Source of the DNA: Verrucomicrobiota bacterium
Lineage (GTDB): Bacteria > Verrucomicrobiota > Verrucomicrobiia > Verrucomicrobiales > Akkermansiaceae
Direction of reading: 5' to 3'
Assembly: GCA_004293285.1 (NCBI GenBank)
Contig: RDYF01000027.1
Coordinates: 1-34,505, forward strand
Length of the DNA: 34,505 nucleotides
Shown: positions 31,548-34,505 of the stretch, in pieces
How positions within the stretch are numbered: position 1 is the stretch's first letter
Layout: every line of letters begins with the position of its first letter
Notes under the pieces: model-generated
The model's input: only the letters and a program-made list of their open reading frames with translations
What the model was told of the DNA's origin: nothing
The model's database searches: none
Made by a program: the position numbers and the translations under genes

Positions 31548-31942
31548 TCACTGCCATCGATACCTCGGTTCTCTATCTCATCGCCCGACAAGAACCCGGC
31601 TGGGAGCGCTGGGCTAAAGCTCTCTGCAAAGCTGCACAAGAAGGACCGCTCGTGGTTTGCTGCGTGGTCTTTGGTGAATGGGCGAGTTTTTACGAATCGC
31701 ATCACCTCGCCATGGAGCACCTGCGTGCGCTCAACATTCATTACGATCCAATCCTGCCCACGACCGCCGCCATGGCGCATCGAAAACACCTCGATTTTGC
31801 GCATCTGCCCAGATCTGCGAAGAGCCACTTCGCCAATCGCCTCATCGCCGCTCACGCCGAGTGGCAAGCCGATCGACTCGCCGTCGCCACGCTCACCGAC
31901 CCCAGATCGCTATTTGATTGCCATGATTTCCTGTATCCCTGA
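31544..31942 (+). CDS. PIN-domain protein with one altered acidic residue
   Basis: A 132-residue PIN-fold protein. D6 (AIDTSVLYL) and E45 (FGEWASF) match the usual metal ligands. The third position, normally Asp in DFLIGAHA, reads ANRLIAAHAEWQADRLA, giving Asn98. A later Asp119 (LTDPRSL) could be the fourth. The Asp-to-Asn change may reduce or abolish ribonuclease activity, or shift it. The gene overlaps the stop of the 248-residue protein by four bases, so the two are probably made together. A PIN-like fold is clear; toxin function is not. Confidence 0.72.
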   Translation: MITAIDTSVLYLIARQEPGWERWAKALCKAAQEGPLVVCCVVFGEWASFYESHHLAMEHLRALNIHYDPILPTTAAMAHRKHLDFAHLPRSAKSHFANRLIAAHAEWQADRLAVATLTDPRSLFDCHDFLYP

Positions 31943-32042
31943 ATCAGAAGCAAGGGGGAGCGGAAGTTTCGTAAAAACCACTGTAAAATAGACAGCGCTC
32001 CCATTGCGACGAGCGCCTCGCGAGCTCTCCCTCTCACCAAGG

Positions 32043-32262
32043 GGCAAATTCAGAGAGTTCATCCGCATGATCTTCCCGTTCACCGAGTCGGAGATCACCG
32101 ACCCAGTCCCGGCCCAGTCAGGGGCAGAGTCAGGGGCACTGAACTGAGCTGTAAGGCAACTCGTCTATGAAGGCCTCATCGAGCCCACCATCCCCGATAA
32201 ACCCAACAGCCGCATCCAAAAATACCGCCTAACGGCGAAAGGTAGAAGGGTCGACAGAGCTC
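32043..32262 (+). pseudogene. Decayed C-terminal fragment of an AlbA_2/Fic-type regulator
   Basis: Translation gives EFIRMIFPFTESEI, then SGAESGALN, a TGA stop at 32145-32147, and in the same frame AVRQLVYEGLIEPTIPDKP, NSRIQKYRLTAKGR. The last part is the winged-helix C-terminus of the AlbA_2/ATP-binding and Fic-like regulators, whose usual form is ELVxEGLIExTIPDKPNSR. The first part matches the proline/serine linker of that family. The helix-turn-helix helices between them are missing and nothing precedes the fragment, so this is a pseudogene. It marks lost accessory DNA between the PIN unit and the HD gene. Confidence 0.6.
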
Positions 32263-32529
32263 GTCCGCAAGGACCACGTGCCACGGAATCTGGCGATGCT
32301 GCGCAAGGTCTGCCTCTCATCTACTCAAGCAGGATACTACACTCAAAGACTCCTTTGCGAGGCAAGAGCGACAGAGTTGCACTCGACGAAAACATCTTGG
32401 AGGCAATCTTGTTTCCGATGAACTCAAAGCGAGGATCCCTGCCCTATCACGATGGGTAAAATTCAGTTGTTGCATGAGATGCAACAACTTTCGCCGAGGG
32501 TTGAGAGAAAATGTTTCAAAGGGAAGAAA

Positions 32530-32576
32530 ACAGGCGAGACGCCCGTTTGCCGGGACAGGCTGGAAGCGCTGTCTTC
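32530..32576. repeat. REP-like hairpin sequence
   Basis: GGCGAGACGCC (32533-32543) is a short perfect hairpin, followed by GGGACAGGCTGGAAGCGCTG, the kind of GC-rich palindromic repeat often dispersed in PVC genomes. No other copy lies in this window, so the repeat nature is by resemblance only. Confidence 0.3.
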
Positions 32577-32671
32577 CTCTCAAAACAGGAGCCACTATCC
32601 GCACCATCTGATTCATCCTTTTTCTTACGGGCCTCACTTGGGGCCCTGACATTCATCCATTTTTGATCCTA

Positions 32672-32806
32672 ATGAAATCATTCCTTTTACCTATTGTTCG
32701 TTTTCTCGGTGCCATTTTTCGCGTGTCGCTGGAAATTTTGCTGTTTTTTCTCAAATTGTTTCTCCCCCAGACCTGCGAGAACATCAGACGCCTGTTGCGG
32801 CGATAA
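32672..32806 (+). CDS. Possible 44-residue hydrophobic peptide
   Basis: An intact ATG-to-TAA frame encodes MKSFLLPIVRFLGAIFRVSL, then EILLFFLKLFLPQTCENIRR and LLRR. It is one long amphipathic/hydrophobic helix with a strongly basic C-terminus, as in small membrane-active peptides (type I toxin-like) or membrane-anchored regulators. No Shine-Dalgarno is seen, and no family is recognised. It lies in the 960-base gap between the PIN gene and the HD gene, just before a promoter. It could be a chance frame. Confidence 0.35.
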   Translation: MKSFLLPIVRFLGAIFRVSLEILLFFLKLFLPQTCENIRRLLRR

Positions 32807-32863
32807 TTCTCGTCTGTAGGCGAGCTCGGGACCGTTGCTATGACACAAGTGGCGGTCACGCGC

Positions 32864-32892
32864 TTGACATGCATCGTTTTGTTTGTCATATA
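32864..32892 (+). promoter_or_regulatory. Sigma-70-type promoter of the HD gene
   Basis: A perfect TTGACA (32864-32869), 17 bases, then CATATA (32887-32892), with ATATAT or TATATT as nearby alternatives. Transcription would start about five bases before the ATG at 32904, giving a nearly leaderless mRNA. Confidence 0.55.
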
Positions 32893-32903
32893 TTTTTCAC
32901 GGC

Positions 32904-33389
32904 ATGAGCGATCTTTCGATAGACTATGATTCCCTCTGGCAAATGGTGTTGGCGCTGCCGTCTCATCGTTTTCCTGGTTCCGTGCATGGACCGGATCATT
33001 GGCGTCGGGTGGAGCGCAATGGCTTGATTCTCGCGTCGCAATCGGGCGCGTACATCGCTGTGGTGCGGCTTTTTGCACTATTTCATGATAGTCGGCGGGA
33101 AAATGAGAATCACGATCCCGATCACGGACGTCGCGGTGCGGCCTTGGCGCGGGCGCTGCGTGGCAAGGCCTTTGAGCTATCGGACGAGTGGATGGCGAAG
33201 CTGGAGTATGCTTGTGTCTGGCATACCGACTTGCATCATCATGAGGATGCGACCATTGCGACTTGCTGGGATGCGGATCGATTGGATCTTGGGCGCGTGG
33301 GAATGCTCGATCGAGCCGTGACTAAGATTGGGGCCATCGATCGTCGGTCACTGAGTCCTATGGCCACGTCGTGCGTTTTTGAGGGCTGA
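32904..33389 (+). CDS. HD-domain metal-dependent phosphohydrolase
   Basis: A 161-residue soluble HD-superfamily protein from ATG 32904. The metal-binding set is in order: H28/H32 in VHGPDHWRRVERNG, H61-D62 in LFALFHDSRREN, a histidine-rich stretch in VWHTDLHHHEDATIA, and D125 in CWDADRLDLGRVG. This resembles the small stand-alone HD proteins whose substrates are not known. The C-terminus (IDRRSLSPMATSCVFEG) is short. A good -35/-10 lies just upstream. The next ORF starts beyond it in a different frame, and the two could be transcribed together. Confidence 0.82.
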   Translation: MSDLSIDYDSLWQMVLALPSHRFPGSVHGPDHWRRVERNGLILASQSGAYIAVVRLFALFHDSRRENENHDPDHGRRGAALARALRGKAFELSDEWMAKLEYACVWHTDLHHHEDATIATCWDADRLDLGRVGMLDRAVTKIGAIDRRSLSPMATSCVFEG

Positions 33390-33441
33390 CCTGAGGCCGC
33401 GTCGATGGGGCCGCCATCTGCAGAGAGCGATTTTTCATTAT

Positions 33442-34134
33442 ATGTCCATTCATATCATTGTACCACATAGGGGCATGCTGCGTGAGCTAAGCCCGGAAAT
33501 TTCCCCTGAAGAAAAACAGCAGCTGGTGCTGGATTTGCCGACGAGTTGTCGACCCGATACGCATCCGCTCGCCGTATTTCTTCGTCGGCGTTGGCATGAG
33601 CGCGCGGTGGGGCGACGCGAGGCAGCGGAGCGACTGGGAACCGGGAAGAACATCAACAAAACCTTGCGACGCATCGATCAAGTATTGCATGGGGAGCGGA
33701 TGTTGCCTGATGTCATGGCAAAAATCATCGATCTGTTAGAAATCGACAAAGGCGAGCTCGCGCTAGCTTGGCAGCAAGCAGAGAAATGGCTGGCGGATCG
33801 AGATTCTTGGGGGCTGATGGTAGAGCGGCATCGTTGCTATCATCGCTTCGGCCCCTACCTTTCGCCCTTATTGCCGAAGAGCGAAGGGGAGTGTCCGCTG
33901 ACTCGAGTGCCCTACAAGCAAACGGTCGAGAGCTTGTATGAAGTGCACGGCAATCCTGCACCAGAAGAGCTGACTGCTTGGCTCGCGGAGCATGAGCATT
34001 GTTGGGTGATAGGAAAATATGCCATTGCCGGATGGGTGTATCATCGGAGTCCTCAAGAGATTCATTACTATCGAGCTGACGGAGCGCATCTGCATGCGGC
34101 ACCAGCGCATGTGCGGGCATCGAAGTGGTTTTAA
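33442..34134 (+). CDS. Hypothetical protein with a helix-turn-helix-like region
   Basis: A 230-residue soluble protein from ATG 33442; the ATG at 33475 (MLRELSPEIS) is an alternative. Residues about 45-105 are helical, with RRRWHERAVGRREAAERLG, KNINKTLRRIDQVLHGE and MAKIIDLLEIDKGELALAWQ. These resemble the Cro/C1-type five-helix helix-turn-helix of regulators that read R-x-E-A-A-x-R-L-G-x-K-N-I-x-K. The C-terminal half is beta-rich with Trp/Tyr (CWVIGKYAIAGWVYHRSPQE, IHYYRADGAHLHAAP) and no known domain. It could be a DNA-binding regulator with a sensing domain. It follows the HD gene in the same direction. Confidence 0.6.
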   Translation: MSIHIIVPHRGMLRELSPEISPEEKQQLVLDLPTSCRPDTHPLAVFLRRRWHERAVGRREAAERLGTGKNINKTLRRIDQVLHGERMLPDVMAKIIDLLEIDKGELALAWQQAEKWLADRDSWGLMVERHRCYHRFGPYLSPLLPKSEGECPLTRVPYKQTVESLYEVHGNPAPEELTAWLAEHEHCWVIGKYAIAGWVYHRSPQEIHYYRADGAHLHAAPAHVRASKWF

Positions 34135-34505
34135 GGGTTTTTCCTCCTCACGATGGGTGGAAGCTGTTTAAAATCAATCGTTTATCAAAAATACGAGGTC
34201 TCTAGTAGAGCAATTTGCGTGTAGCGAGAAAAATTGGCACAGGGACTGCTTTGTAGCAAAAAGAGGCATTTTGCAGACTAGATTTGGTGGCGATGTTTCG
34301 TTTTTCGCTCGTTTTGGACAAAAAAAATCACGGAAAAAGCCTTTGATTTTCAAAGACTTAGGGATCATTTGCAAAAAAACTCAAAATTTATTGTGAAAAA
34401 TCATTGACGTTTTTTGGAATTTTTGTATTGTTTGCCCCGCCGCGGTGAAGCGCCCGGCACGTGAGAGACTCTCCAGTTGATCGCGACTTTATCGAAGAAA
34501 GCAGT
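34135..34505. other. AT-rich non-coding stretch at the window end
   Basis: No gene is supported. It is AT-rich to about 34430, then GC-rich. It contains a candidate promoter at 34404-34431 and no clear terminator for the preceding gene. Confidence 0.5.
34404..34431 (+). promoter_or_regulatory. Candidate promoter for a feature beyond the window
   Basis: TTGACG (34404-34409), a 16-base T-rich spacer, then TATTGT (34426-34431), at the border where the sequence turns from AT-rich to GC-rich. What it drives lies to the right and cannot be seen. Confidence 0.35.

Noticed and set aside
32317..32652. A 111-codon minus-strand frame between the pseudogene and the small peptide
   Set aside because: Basic, non-periodic translation crossing a REP-like palindrome; no supporting signals.

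Overview
The window looks like a chromosomal segment of a member of the Verrucomicrobiota (PVC superphylum). The main reasons are a giant secreted ThuA / beta-propeller / HEAT / cytochrome c protein of the PVC-type heme-binding class, many long secreted proteins of no recognisable family, mostly absent Shine-Dalgarno sequences, and an RRM glycine-rich RNA-binding protein. The species cannot be named from the sequence. Stop codons are ordinary TAA/TAG/TGA and TGG encodes Trp, so the code is standard.

Bases 1 to about 5400 are an accessory region. It holds a Phd/VapC-like toxin-antitoxin pair bracketed by a perfect 28-bp direct repeat, two broken minus-strand genes next to it, two tandem remnants of a REP-associated tyrosine transposase (RAYT), and a complete PaeR7I/XhoI-type restriction-modification system (predicted target CTCGAG). 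The R-M pair sits between inverted copies of the same REP-like 23-mer that ends the RAYT remnants. Small uncertain ORFs follow.

Bases 5400 to about 20200 are mostly housekeeping and lineage-specific chromosome: the 1366-residue ThuA/cytochrome c protein, a DEDDy exonuclease, an Aas-like acyl-activating enzyme with a secreted protein upstream, the RRM protein, a secreted TPR protein, nrdR with a co-oriented partner that may be ATP-cone-like, a PII signalling protein behind a good sigma-54 promoter, a secreted protein with a decayed Lon-protease-like domain, a hotdog thioesterase, and a TM2 membrane protein with a small partner.

Bases 20200 to 30150 are seven plus-strand genes with tiny gaps or overlaps: a spermidine-synthase-like SAM protein, an orphan HlyD-type adaptor, a secreted alpha/alpha-toroid (squalene-cyclase-like) protein, a HAD-IB phosphatase, two long secreted toroid plus beta-sandwich proteins resembling polysaccharide lyases, and a nitrilase-family amidohydrolase. 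This is the best candidate for an undescribed functional unit, plausibly export or processing of an acidic or amidated glycan, but the substrate is unknown.

Bases 30150 to 34505 are again accessory in character: a small protein resembling the arm-binding region of tyrosine integrases, an unrecognised 248-residue protein translationally coupled to a PIN protein with one acidic residue replaced by Asn, a decayed AlbA/Fic-type regulator fragment, REP-like DNA, a possible 44-residue hydrophobic peptide, an HD hydrolase with a near-leaderless promoter, and a helix-turn-helix-like protein. No tRNA, rRNA or CRISPR array was recognised.
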